From: Kuschelorhynchus macadamiae
Taxonomy: Eukaryota > Arthropoda > Insecta > Coleoptera > Curculionidae
Assembly (NCBI GenBank): GCA_030620095.1
Contig: JAUTXW010002182.1
Coordinates: 62,001 to 126,000, forward strand
Length of the DNA: 64,000 nt
Direction: 5' to 3'
The stretch's first letter is position 1, and the number at the start of each line of letters is the position of its first letter. Below, one piece after another: positions 22,720-33,864 of this stretch. Position numbers and translations under genes: made by a program. The notes below the pieces were generated by a model, which was not told the DNA's origin, did no database searches, and was given only the letters and a program-made list of their open reading frames with translations.

Positions 22720-22979
22720 AATCTTTAATAGCCTAGAAATATTTATTTTTTATTTTCAACGCTCATAAAAGTGTTTTCAAAAGAAAGTTGAGATTTTAAT
22801 AAAACTGCTTTTAGTAGCATCAAATTATTTGTAGTGTTATCGGTATTTAGGTAATTTTTTATGTTTTTTTTTATTTTTTAAAAATACTGCTAGCTACGGA
22901 AGGTTACAGAGCGATTTAGTTGTATTGATTTTTGGGTTGAAAAAAAGAAAGAAATGATAGGAAGTTATCCATTTTTAGG

Positions 22980-24837
22980 ATGCCGAAAATACAAAATGAA
23001 AAAAGGAAAATGAAAGTGAAAGAGTATGTCAGAAAGCATAGAGAGAAAATAAATGCAAATGAGAACCTTAAGTCGATATACCGTAAACGACATGCTGAAT
23101 GTTGCAAAAAATACCGAGAAAAAATGAAACAAAAAATGTTGTCCTCGACAGATTTGATAGAGTTGAACAGAAAACAGGAACGAGAAAGAAAAAGAAAATA
23201 CCGTGCAAAAAAAGATGCTCAAAGGTTGGATAAAAAAAGGAATAGTGCCTATAAGACCCCTCAAACTATGGGGAAAGATTTGAAAAAAATCAAGAATGTC
23301 CTTCCAGAACATAAAGAGAAGAAAACAGAGGTCATTAGAAGGGTTTTGAAAACGATTGATAAGAATTTAACCATAAGTTTTGATATTGGTCAAAATAATC
23401 CAGAGTGTTTTGAGTCTGTCACAACAAATAATAAGTATAACCAGCTGAATATGGAAACAGTAAGGAAAGTTGAGATTTTTTTCTGTAGAGAAGATATAAG
23501 CAGGGTTTCGCCAAATGTTAAGGATAAAATCAAAATAAAATCTGAAAATGGCACAGAATACGCACAAAAAAGACATATGATGTATACAGTGTTAGAAGCT
23601 TTTAGTATTTTTAAAGAAGAGAATCCGGGGGAAACGATAAAAATTAGTAAATTTTATGAACTAAGACCTAAATTTGTCATGCTTTTGTCAGATATGCCTC
23701 ATGACGTATGTGTCTGCAGGTATCATGCTAATGTCTTTTATTTAATTGATATATTGCACAAAACTGTAAAATTCCCAAAAACACACAGAGAGCTTCTTCA
23801 AGAAATCGTTTGCTACTTAGAAAGCGAAGATTGTATGATGGGGATTTGTCAGAATTGTAAAGACATTGACTTAAAATATTCAGTTCTGCCTCTGAAATAT
23901 GATGAGTCTGTGGAATTAATTTTTAAACAGTGGGCAACTATCAATGGAAAAGTAGAAATAATAAGTATTGAAAAGTCCATCGAAACGATTATTTCCACCT
24001 TAGAAAATCAACTGCCTTTTTTCAAAAAACATGTATTTATCAAAAACAGCCAACAAAAGTATTTTGATTCGAAAAGAAGCACCGTTGGCGAAAAAGAAAT
24101 CATATTGCAAATGGACTTTGCGGAAAACTTTTCAATTACAGCACAAGATGAAATTCAAAGTGCGCATTGGTCGCATAACCAAGTAACAATCTATACTGCC
24201 GTCGCTTGGGGTCCAAACAATATACTTTCGTTTGCTATCGTGTCTAACTATCTTTCACATGATAGATACGCTGTCAATGTTATTTTAAAGAAAATCATAG
24301 AATTTCTAAAACTGAAAGTATTAAATTTTGAAAAATTATGCGTGATTAGCGACGGATGCGCTGCGCAGTTCAAAAACCGTTATACGATGTCTTCGTTGTG
24401 CTTCTTACCAGCAGAAATGAATTTAAGAGCAATGGAATGGAATTTCTTCGCGTCATCACATGGAAAGGGTGCTGTGGATGGTATAGGGGCTACAGTAAAA
24501 AGAAAAGTATTTAATGCCAAACTAATCGAATTCTGACAATTATAACACATTTTATATTTTAGGTCTGGATGGAAATAAAAAGTCGAAAGTCTTTAATTAC
24601 TAATGCGAAAGAATTTTACCAATGTACTCAAAAACTGACAAGATAAACGTCATTTATGTAGAAACAGAAGAGATTGAAGCAGCAAAAAAAACTTTAGATG
24701 ATAAGTGGAACTTGGTAAAACCATTTCCCAACATAACAAGCTGTCACAACTTTCGATTTTTGGATAATTATCATGTAGGAGTTAAAAATGTATGTAATTC
24801 AAAGGAATCAAACGTTGTTTTGTGTTTTCCTATGTAA
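22980..24837 (+). CDS. DDE-like transposase, two exons, one probable frameshift
   Basis: Exon 1 runs 22980-24506 (509 codons). A 56-nt intron (24507-24562, GTATTT...TTTTAG) joins VKRK to VW, as expected for the family. Exon 2 runs to the stop at 24835-24837 but needs a one-base shift near 24635. The N-terminus is very basic and helical (KRKMKVKEYVRKHREK, QERERKRKYRAKKD). The middle has a Cys/His-containing stretch (PHDVCVCRYHANVFYL, CMMGICQNCKDID). The catalytic-like core has MDFAENFSITAQDEIQSAHW, then VISDGCAAQFKNRY and FFASSHGKGAVDGIGATVKR. I know the D(F)AEN...SDG..QFKN...SHGKG.VDGIG pattern from many arthropod repeats but cannot name the superfamily. It is the longest open frame in the window. 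Confidence 0.75.
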
Positions 24838-24898
24838 TTTCTTAGTTTCATTGTTTATTGTAATAGCTGAAATAAATATTTGTTTATTGAAATTGCAT

Positions 24899-25275
24899 TG
24901 TCCCGCGAGTAATCACTAAATTGGTTAATATATACAGAACTTAAAGAATTTTGGCATTTTAAGTATGGTCCCATAAATTTGAACTAAGAGTAGGTAAGTT
25001 ATAGTAATATTACTTTTTTTAGATATCTATAAAATTTAGAGAAAAAAAACAAATAAAACTTGCGCATATTGATTAAACATTTTGGATGTCCCGCGAGTAA
25101 GCATAGATTTTTCAAAAACTTTATTTATTAGGTTTTGCCTTTTTTCAAATGAGCGATACTAATAGCAGAGACATCATTGCCATAATAGAATAGCAATAAA
25201 TCACATGAGACTTACTATGCCTATGGTAAAAATGAATATTTTTAAAATTGTTGTTTTTCTAATTGTCCCGCGAGT
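24899..25275 (+). repeat. Sub-terminal repeats TGTCCCGCGAGT, right trio
   Basis: Three copies at 24899-24910, 25087-25098 and 25264-25275. The last nearly touches the right inverted repeat. All point the same way as the left pair, not mirrored. Confidence 0.7.
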
Positions 25276-25690
25276 CATCATGGAATTGCCCATAAGTAAA
25301 CTGCAAAGGAACTAACCGTTTGCAGGGAAATCTGCGAAAATAAAAATAAACATCCACTCCAAATCGAACGACACGTGGGTGTAGTGTATTGCGTTAGCAA
25401 TTCACCGAGAGCGTTGTATGGCGCTGGTTAACATTAATTTTCCATGCGGTCGACGTCATCGCGTATGCGTTGTCATGGCAACGTAGTAGGAAAATTGTAA
25501 ACTAAACATAGCACCTCCAGCAAAGTCGAAGCGGTTTGCACCACTGTTATAGTTGTAATTAGGTGTTTTGAATGTAAAAATTAAAATTTTAAGAGATATA
25601 TAATTAATATAGTTAGATGTTTGCTTGTTTATTTTTCCTGGTGAAGTAGCACTTCACCTACTTCACCTGAATGACGCTACTGATGCCCTA

Positions 25691-26692
25691 AAAAATACTA
25701 TTAAAGGGTTTTGCTTGGATTTTGAACTTATCGGGCTTGAAAGGTCCTGCTTTGTACCTTATTCTTTTTGTGATTTAATCATATAAAAGTTTTATTATTA
25801 AATAATTAAATATCGATGACAATGTATTGATAGGAACAACCCTAGGGGACTCTACTGGTACAGTGATGCCAGTACTATGCATCTATGGTAATTATTGCAA
25901 ATAAGGCAAAAACTGTATAGATACGAGAATAATGCAAAACATGAAAGAGCTAAAGAAATGAACAAAGAGTTTAAATTATATATCAGAATTCATACAGGGT
26001 GCTCCAAAAAAAGTCCCGCAAGATAAACTTGGGGGTGGTGCAAAAAAATGTAACACCCTGTATACTACCATCCACGATTTTGATATTTTATCGTAGAGGT
26101 TTTTAAAAATAATACATGTTTTAAATTTGAACTAATTGTCTCAGAAGGAAGTGGAAAAAAACGCGAAAAACGAGAAAAAAATTGAAATTTTGAATCCCTG
26201 TATAACAAAAATGGTGCGTTTTTGACCATGTATATATATTGGCATTTTTTTCCTGTTTTGTCGAGTACTATCACCCCCCTGAAATATGTCCACGATATTC
26301 CTAACAAATGGAAAACAATCACAACGGGGGAAGTCGCGGGCAAAAAAAATTTACCGATTTTTTTTTTTTGTCGTCGCTGACTTTCATGTCTCTTAATGCT
26401 TATGTCGTGGTAAAAGAAAGAAGCAAAGGTTTTTTTATTATATTTTTTATAGTCACAAAAAATTGCTTCCCCGGAGAGCATTCTAAACACGCCCCGATCT
26501 ATACAGGTATTTCAGAACTTATCTGGCAACACCGCTGATATCAAGTTTTTGTCAGCTATCTATTCATAATATCTGTGCAGCGGATCAAAATTTGCAATAT
26601 GGATTTTAGTACAAAAATAACATTCTTCCTGGTATCTAGTTTGCCACAGTATTGAATCATTATAATATCGAACTGATATCAATTTTTTCAAA
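25691..26692. other. Upstream region of small gene 1; no other gene seen
   Basis: A 66-bp mini-element lies at 25995-26060. From 26063 to about 26506 the sequence is AT-rich with several short CCCTGTATA and CTATACAGG words, probably worn mariner-type ends. From about 26507 the sequence appears to be the 5' flank of the gene at 26693, because the last ~40 bp (TTGAATCATTATAATATCGA) resemble the flank of the paralogue before 37834. Confidence 0.45.
25995..26060. mobile_element. 66-bp minimal mariner-type derivative
   Basis: CAGGGTGCTCCAAAAAAAGT on the left and TGTAACACCCTG on the right, flanked by TA on both sides. Almost nothing but the terminal repeats remains. Confidence 0.5.
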
Positions 26693-26965
26693 ATGAACCG
26701 CAGGGCTATTGCAGTTGTTTCAATCGTTCTATGTCTCGTTTTTAGTGTGGTTTTTGGTGGAATTTGCCTAGCTGGAGTTTATCCAAAAAATGCGAAAGAA
26801 ATTTGTTTTTTTATACTCCTCATAACATTGGGAATAATATTCATTAGCATATCTGTGCTCTACTGCTGTAGGGGAAATGACTCAGAGAGGTAAGTGAAAG
26901 TATTCCTTTTCCCAGTACCTCCCTTGTTCTGGATCTTTTCTTTCATTAGTAATATTGAAGTGTAG
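26693..26965 (+). CDS. Small two-exon membrane protein gene, family copy 1
   Basis: Exon 1 is 26693-26889 and ends in phase 2 before GTAAGTG. The intron is 26890-26949 (60 nt, ending TTTCATTAG). Exon 2 adds only SNIEV and a TAG at 26963-26965. The 70-residue product has a hydrophobic N-terminal helix (about residues 5-28, signal peptide or TM), a short VYPKNAKE loop, a second hydrophobic helix (about 37-57) and a CCRGNDSESNIEV tail. The paralogue at 37834-38131 shares layout, loop (YPKN/HPKD), Cys cluster and intron phase. The family is unknown to me. Conserved splicing and reading frame argue that it is a real gene. No catalytic motif is present. Confidence 0.7.
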
Positions 26966-27750
26966 CCCTTTTCCCTTTCCTTTTCCAACATAACATTTCA
27001 TTGGGCACCACTTCATTCCTCCATATTAGCTTCAAATCAATATGTCACTATTTTCTACTAGTGCCACACCTAATTTTTGGATTTAATTTAAAATAAATCA
27101 AACATGTTCTATTATTATTATTTTTGCTAATATTTATTTTTCAATCTTTCACGTAATCTACAAAAATAAATAAAGGCCATTATTATCTCTTTTATTAGAC
27201 AGGCCATAACTTTTAAGTATTTGATGTATCAAAACGAAATTACTTATAGGTAAATGATAGATAAAGAGAAGAGTTATTGCATATTTTTCACTTTCCGGTC
27301 ACTTCCGGTTTTACCGGAAATTACTCCAGTTTCGATTTTTTAAATAGAACACTCTGTATATTTTTACATTTTTAGTACTTGATTTTTTATAGCCATTTTT
27401 AAAATCGCATCTAGGTGGCCATGACCGGACGCAAATTAATTTAAGGACTTGAAATGATGACAGAATAATACAGTCGCTAAGTTTCAGTGATTAGTCTGAT
27501 AGCTAGGAAAAAGAGAAGTTGCTGAATTCAAATTTTTGTGTCTAACTATTTTTTTTTTCGAGTGGCGACCCTTTTTAGACAAGCACTTTTTGAAAAGAGA
27601 GAAAAATTAAATATTACTAAGAAAAATACTCGATAATCAATTATTTACTTTTATCAAGTGTGCCATGGATATCCATGCTGGATATTAAGTAAGATTTTAA
27701 TTATGACAGTTGGTTGATCACGCTTAGTTACGTTGGACCTATTTATGAGT
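26966..27750. other. 3' flank of small gene 1 and unassigned repeat debris
   Basis: About 26990-27110 resembles the 3' flank of the paralogous copies (TAGTGCCACACCTAATTTTT here, GCCACACTTTATTTTTGGGC near 51664). AATAAA-type signals occur near 27091 and 27165. Further right, ACACTCTGTATAT near 27348 looks like a worn mariner end. No gene is seen. Confidence 0.45.
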
Positions 27751-30354
27751 CAGGGGCGTGCGGCGAAATTTTAAGAAAAGTAAGCAATTTTTAGAAACTT
27801 ACCTATTTGTAATGTAATTCGATGCTTCGATCATTTTTTGCAAATTCATCAATGACGTCATCATAAAAACGTCCATGTTCCGACATATTTTGGAGAAGTT
27901 TATTTTCAATGGACAACGGCGATGTATGCGAAAGTCTCTCCTGCCCCGTTGAATTTCTCACGAAATTTTTTATACGTTTAAGTGTTGAAGAATTGCGTTC
28001 TACTGATGAACTTGTGGCAGGTACTGTCAATACTAATTCACACAATTTCGACACTTCGGTGTAGGCATCTTCCAGCTCTTTGTCTTTTGAAAATTGCATT
28101 AGTTCCTTAGCGTTATTTTTTGCGCTAATGTCATCATTTTCGTAAATCACTTTTAGTTCAGATCCCAGTAACACTCGATCGAAGAACTGGCCATAATGAA
28201 GAAGAAGAGATTTAAACGCATCTTCTGGAAAAGTTTTTCTTTAAATGCATCAAAATTGCAGAGCTCGAGGAATTTAAAATCATTTAAACCGTTAAATCTA
28301 TAGTTATTTGTTGCTGAATTTGATCGATTATTTCATAAAAGAGGCGTCTGTATGATGTTTGAACATCTCCCACCTTGTCTGTTCGAAGATGCTTGGCTTG
28401 TGGCTCTACATTTAACGTCATCGTTTTCTCCCAAAATAGGTCAGTCATCTCTTTTTTGGCTTAACATAGACTTAAAATCATCCACTTTTTTTTAAGAAAA
28501 AAGCAATATCATTTGTTTTATTTGTAATATAGTAAAAACATTGTTCGAGAATGGAAATATTTCTGAAAATATGTTCAACAAATAATTAAAATCTCGTTTC
28601 AAACAGTCCAAAAACCCCCTCGAACTATTTATTGCTTCTGAGTCCCACGTTTCATTATTTTCTATTATATTCTGAAATAGTTCAATCAGTGATTCACGAT
28701 TTTCAGATACTGTTAACACAAGTCTTCCATTATAGTTTCACCTAGTAGGAGCCACTTTGGGCGATCATTTGTGGACAATGAAGTCCAAAGCTTGGGTACC
28801 TTTTGTTGACTTGGAAAAAAAAGCAGTCATGCCACTTAAAGTAACGAAAAATACTTTACACTCTTTAATGTGATTGATGGACTGGGGTAAAACTAAATTT
28901 AATTTATGAGCAAAACAATGGACAAACGCAGCACTTGGGAAAGTTTCTCGAACTTTAAGTTGCAGACCCCCTAATGGTCCTGTCATCACTGCAACTCCAT
29001 CATAGCTTTGAGCAACTAATTTTTTCTCTCCATTAATTTCTTTAGTAACGTTATAAACTACGGTATATAATGCATCTGTTGTACGATTTTCGGACACATT
29101 CTTAAAACCTAAAAATCGCTTTTGAATACTTCCGCCTGTTTTAACGTAGCGTATTACTATAGATAATTGGATAAAATTAGTGATGTGAGTTGTTTCGTTC
29201 AGAACAATAGCAATGAATCGCGCCTCGCCAATCTCCTGCTTATTTCTTTTTAGAATAATGCCTAAATTATTTTTTAAACAATCATCATATTTAGCCATTA
29301 AACTAAGTAAATCTTGAAAATTTCTTCTATTTGAAAAAGCCCTTGTTTCGTCATGACGTCTAAATCCCAATTCGTGCTGTCCGAGAAAACAAACAACATC
29401 GATAAGTCTTCTTAATATTTGCCTATTTTTATCGACTAGTTCATTGTGTTGGCGGTGACTAATTTCCAACTGTTTGTTAAGGGCGTGTTCAATTCTGGTT
29501 TTGCCGAAGACTTTTTCTTTTATGACGGCCTGCAAATGCGCTTTGGACATAATGTGTCTTTTTACAGCTTTATGGAAATTGTTTAAATCGGAAAAACCAG
29601 TTTTATTCCAGAGACCTTTTTCATTTTCAAAAAGTAAACATTGCCAACAAAATAATTTACTTATATTTTCACATCCTGTCAGCCATTTAAATTGTTCGTA
29701 TTGTTTTTCCGGATAAAAATGTCTAATACAGTTTTTCATTTTTGTGGTTAAATTTTTCATAGGCATTTGCCCTTCCTTTGGAAATTATTTAAAGCTTATC
29801 AGCGAAGTTTAATGTTGAAAATCCCTTTATTATAAAGACACACACCACACATTCACACACACTCTTCTTACTAAATTCTCTAACATTTTTAACGTTATTA
29901 CCGACAGCCGAAGTTGACGGTATTTGCATATCCATGTCTGTATTATTGTCTTCCATATCGCACCATGCACGACGCGACGTACGTATCACACAACACACGG
30001 ATAGCCGTTAAAACAAAGAACCTACTCCAACGATAGCTTCCGCCCCCACTTAAAGCACGCGACTAAAATGCAAAAATTGCAAACAGCCGGTGGAAAGTTC
30101 AATAACCTCTGGCTCGATTCACAGGAAATCAAGCATACAGGTCTTGGCTGCAGAGAAGCTAGCGGCCCGCGTAGGTTATATTCGATTCTATTGCTCGGTC
30201 GACGTCAATTTATTAAGGACTTGATAATTAAGATAATATTTTATATAAACTAAATTAATGGTTTCCTATTTCAAAAATTACATTTTAGAAGATGTTTTGT
30301 AATTTTTTTTGGGGAAGCACTGCTTCCGTTGCTTCCATGGACTGCAAGCCCCTG
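27751..30354 (-). mobile_element. hAT transposon (zf-TTF / DUF4371 type), 2604 bp
   Basis: The left end is CAGGGGCGTGCGGCGAA. The right end, read on the - strand, is CAGGGGCTTGCAGTCCA. The flanking octamers (TTATGAGT and GGATAGCC) do not match, so the target duplication has decayed or the ends are slightly off. The transposase is on the - strand. The left flank TAGTTACGTTGGACCTATTT recurs with changes near 31029. Confidence 0.7.
27803..29998 (-). pseudogene. hAT transposase (zf-TTF / DUF4371 type), largely readable
   Basis: From the right, a short Ser/Asn-rich N-terminal frame (29998-29789) is followed, after a frame change, by 333 residues (29766-28765). These hold the TTF zinc-finger segment (QYEQFKWLTGCE, SKLFCWQCLLFENEKG), RHIMSKAHLQAV, FLGQHELGFRRHDE, IVLNETTHITNFIQLSIVIR, LVAQSYDGVAVMTGPLGG and FVHCFAHKLNLVL. 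Then 28719-28492 continues the core, and 28174-27803 is the dimerisation tail (LTVPATSSSVERNSSTLKRI, HGRFYDDVIDEF). Breaks lie near 29770, 28740 and 28200-28490. In this family the protein binds the terminal repeats and cuts by a DDE mechanism. Here it is not functional as read. Confidence 0.8.
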
Positions 30355-31166
30355 GGATAGCCAAATCTCAACAAGGTTTGCTGGGCTGAGGGCGCAAATT
30401 AGAACCCCAAAGTAAACGTATGTCTTAAATGATTTTAATTAAAAAGGAAAACTATTGCTTCAATATATACTAGAACAATTTAATCAACTCAATTAATTAT
30501 AAGCTATATAAATATTATAATTCAGCAAACCAAAATTAACAGAAAAATAACTAGGAAAAATAAGTTTTAATCTTTATGTTATCTTCCCAATTGAATGATA
30601 ATAATATTAAATATCAAAATGCCTTAAGAGGAACAAGGAAAGCCGAAAACTAGTCTACACCACGCGGTGAACAACGTGTCGCCTATTGGTTGCCAAATTT
30701 ATGCAAATACGATCGAGATTCACAGGTATCAAAAAAAAACTAAATAAATGATATCACTGAAATGAAAGAATTCATGCATCCTTAGCGCCAAATAAATACT
30801 GAAATATAGTGATATAATAACTTAAATATACACAGTAATTATAATTAGCCTATTTACGTACAACCGCAAGCTTAATTGAATCTAGAAAATTTAATACCCT
30901 CAGTATAGCTCCGTAAGTAATAAAATATTTAAATTATCAAATACTAAATATGTTTACTTAAAAAAAAATACAGATTTATTATCATGATAAATTGTCTGAC
31001 CGTAACGCACGACAGTACACCGTTACAATTAGTTACGTTGGATCTATCTATGCGTCATGTCACGTAAAGTCTGCCCAGCCTATCTCTGTTCATGAAAAGA
31101 ATGCACGCCTATGAGCCTAACGCTTGGAACAGCATTTTTTATACAGTTTTCTGCTGCCCCTCTTCA
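30355..31166. other. No gene seen
   Basis: AT-rich sequence between the hAT and the next mariner. One segment near 31020-31070 (TAGTTACGTTGGATCTATCT) is similar to the left flank of the hAT at 27726-27750. That could mean both lie in copies of one older repeat. Confidence 0.45.
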
Positions 31167-31168
31167 TA

Positions 31169-33864
31169 CAGGGTGTCCCGAATTGCAGTGTCCAAACTTT
31201 AACAGCGCATTCTGCATTCAAAATAAGCCTTAATTTTCTATATAAACATATATCGGCAAATGCTTCGTTTTCGAAATTCAGGGTGTTAAAATTTTAAGAA
31301 AAAAATTGTTATTTAGTCATAACTTTTTTAGTACTTGAGATATTGTTATTAAATTTGGTAAACAGCATTTGAGTAACAAAAGGCATTTTTTGATTTGGAA
31401 TATTTTTTAATTCTTTATCAGTGGCGTCCGTACAGGATTTTTTATTGAATATTCTTGAAGAAAAAATGATACGCTACTGCTTTTTCTGAAAACAAAAATC
31501 ATTACTAAAATCCCCACTCAGTTTGGAGCAAATTTGATCCCTTGCCTTTTTTTCGTGCGATGCAAGGATTTCGAGTTAAAAACTAAAAACTATTTTTATG
31601 TATGGCGTAGTTAAAATTTCCATTATGGTTAATTATTTCAGTGGCAAAACCTTTAACATCTTGGTATGCCATGATTGCATTTTTGTGACAATTGAACAAT
31701 TGCTAGTTTCGTCTTTAAAGTGTGACATTTGAGTTTTTAGAGTAAATAAATGTCAGGTACATTACAGTTTATACAAAAAGGTAATTATCAGTCTAACTAG
31801 TGATTTCAAAATGGTGTTATTCAGTAACTTTGAGGATGCTGATATTCATTTCATTTATGGTTTCTGTAATGGAAATGCAAATGCAGCAGTACGGGAATAC
31901 CAACGAAGATTTCCAAATAGAAGATTACCTTGCAAACAAGTTTTCATTAAGACGCATTTAATGTTTAGGAATTTTGGACTCAAAAAGAATGCGAGAAACG
32001 AAGGTAGGAGAAATGAACAATATCGAAACGTAATTTTAAATAAGTTTGACAACGATAGGATATTAAGCCTACGAAGAGCAGCTCATAATTTACAAGGCAA
32101 CGCAGTTTTTGTTTCTAAAAATAAGGTTCATCGCGTTTTGAGGAAAGATCACAGGAAGCCATTTCAGATGCAGCCAGTTCAAAACTTAAAACCTGGTGAT
32201 GCAGGAAAAACGTGTTAGTTTTTGCAATTGGTTTTTGCGCCAAATAGAGGAAGACGAGAACTTCGAAAAAAAAAATGTATGGACTGATGAAGCCACATTT
32301 ACCCGAAGCGGCTCAGTAAATTTCCATAATTTACGAATCTGGAGCCAATTATGACAATCTACGTGTTGTACGAACTAGAGCATTTAATAGTAGCAGTAAT
32401 AAATGAAATGTTTTACAGGCCACATATTCTACCACCACGCCTAGATGGACAGTTAAAGAATATCTAGAAAATATTCCTCTAAATCTTAGAAACGAATTCT
32501 GGATTCAAATGGACGGAGCTCCCGCGCATTTTGCACTTGTAAATCGCGAGTGGTTAAATAATAATTATCCAGAACGGTGGATTGGACGATTAGGAGCTAC
32601 AACCTGTCCACCACGTTCCCCTGACCTCACACCTGTCGACTTCTTTGTGTGGGGTTATTTGAAAAATTTAGTTTATTCCAGACCAGTTCATACAAGAGAA
32701 GAACTGATTCTAAGGATAGAGCAAGCCTGTGAAACTTTGCGAGCCAATACGAATTTTATATGCCATGCCACTGACACAGTTAAGAGCAGATGCCGAAAAT
32801 GTGTCGAAGTTAGAGGAGCTCATTTTGAGCAATTATTGTGATTTTTAAGGCCCACATTAATCCTTAATGATATTTAAAGTGCTCTATAAATTTTTTTCAC
32901 GATCTAATTTAATAAAAGTTATGAATTCTAGTTTTTGTAAAATTAGTTACGAACTTAGTTAATAAAGAGTAGTTTCTGTAAAATTGAATTAATTCTAATT
33001 ACCGTTTTACAAAATGAATCGACGATTTTAGAATTATAAACTCATCTGTCATACTTTAAAGACGAACCTAGCAATTGTTCAATTATCACAAAAATGCAAT
33101 CATGGCATACCAAGAGTCGACAATGAGGGAATGATGGTAAGTACCAAGGACATTAGATTTTAATAGGTTGCCTGCTAACTTCTGCGATGTCACCCTGATA
33201 ACCCAAACATAATGCAAATCTCCATTACAACGGGTCGATGACGTCATCTCTCCTTAGTTGTCAGACAAGCTTTTATTTTAGAAACCCTACATACGTTGTT
33301 CAGAAATTATGAACTCACCCGGAAAGCATGAAATAAATATCGGAAACCAAATAATTTTAAAAACTTGCTGTTACAATCCCATCTTAAAGGTTTTGCTACT
33401 GAAATAAACAATAATGGAAATTTTAACTATGCCATACATAAAAATGGTTATTAGTTTTTTACTCGAAATCCTTACACCGCACGAAAAAAAGACAAGGGAT
33501 CAAATTTGCTCCAAACTGAGTGGGGATTTTAGGAATGATTTTTGTTTTCAGAAAAAGCAGTAGAGTACCATTTTTTCTTCAAGAATATTCAATAAAAAAT
33601 CCCGTACGGACGCCACTGATGAAAAATTAAAAAATATTTCAAATAAAAAAATGCCTTTTGTTACTCCAAGGCTGTTTACCAAATTTAATAACAATATCTC
33701 AAGTAATAAAAAAGTTATGACTAAAAAACAATTTCTTAAAACTTTAACACCCTGTATGTCGAAAACGAAGCATTTGCCGATATATGGTTATATAGAAAAT
33801 TAGGGCTTAATTTGAATGCAGAATGCGCTGTTAAAGTTTGGACACTGCAATTCGGGACACCCTG
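31169..33864 (+). mobile_element. DD41D mariner-like transposon with very long TIRs
   Basis: The ends are CAGGGTGTCCCGAATTGCAG and its complement CTGCAATTCGGGACACCCTG, flanked by TA at 31167-31168 and 33865-33866. Inverted repeats extend over 550 bp on the left (to about 31735, TCTTTAAAGTGTGACATTTG). On the right they are split by about 280 bp of unrelated sequence (about 33116-33400). The single transposase gene is on the + strand. Confidence 0.85.
31811..32841 (+). pseudogene. DD41D mariner-like transposase, frameshifted and gapped
   Basis: It starts MVLFSNFEDADIHFIYGFCN with the typical CNGNANAAVREYQRRFPNRR helix-turn-helix region. The frame breaks near 32210. In the next frame it reads FEKKNVWTDEATFTRSGSVN, containing the first aspartate, and then loses about 60 residues and shifts again. 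The last part, open from 32509, carries DGAPAHFALVNREW (second aspartate), RWIGRLGATTCPPRSPDLTP with the third aspartate 41 residues later, FFVWGYLKNLVY and the end EVRGAHFEQLL. Dead copy of a family related to those at 3032 and 19778. Confidence 0.8.

Larger units (their letters stand above)
22214..25291 (+). mobile_element. Near-intact transposon of an unnamed family, 15-bp TIR and five sub-terminal repeats
   Basis: Perfect inverted ends GGGCAATTCCATGAT (22214-22228) and ATCATGGAATTGCCC (25277-25291) bound 3078 bp. Flanks are TTAA on the left and ATAA on the right, so a TTAA target duplication with one change is likely. That would fit the piggyBac or Kolobok groups, but the encoded protein does not look like piggyBac. 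The element sits inside the hAT at 20221-25682 and holds one gene (22980-24837) with a small intron. Five direct copies of TGTCCCGCGAGT lie outside the gene. It looks younger than its surroundings. Confidence 0.75.
20221..25682 (-). mobile_element. hAT transposon with 8-bp target duplication, carrying a nested transposon
   Basis: The left end is CAGTGGCGGCTCGCGAG. The right end reads CAGTAGCGTCATTCAGGTGA on the - strand, and both share the sub-terminal GTGAAGTAGGTGAAGTG-like sequence. Flanking octamers are ATGCGCTA (20213-20220) and ATGCCCTA (25683-25690), a target duplication with one difference. The transposase is on the - strand with its start towards the right. A second transposon (22214-25291) sits in its 5' region and accounts for more than half the length. 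Confidence 0.8.

Noticed and set aside
22569..25275. Five identical GC-rich dodecamers as a CRISPR-like array
   Set aside because: Spacing is irregular (139 to 2180 bp), a transposase gene lies between them, and the context is a eukaryotic transposon. Sub-terminal binding sites are the simpler reading.
26065..26490. A 141-codon frame on the - strand
   Set aside because: Composition is low-complexity (Phe/Lys-rich), no family is recognisable, and it overlaps worn mariner-type ends. It looks like a chance frame in AT-rich DNA.
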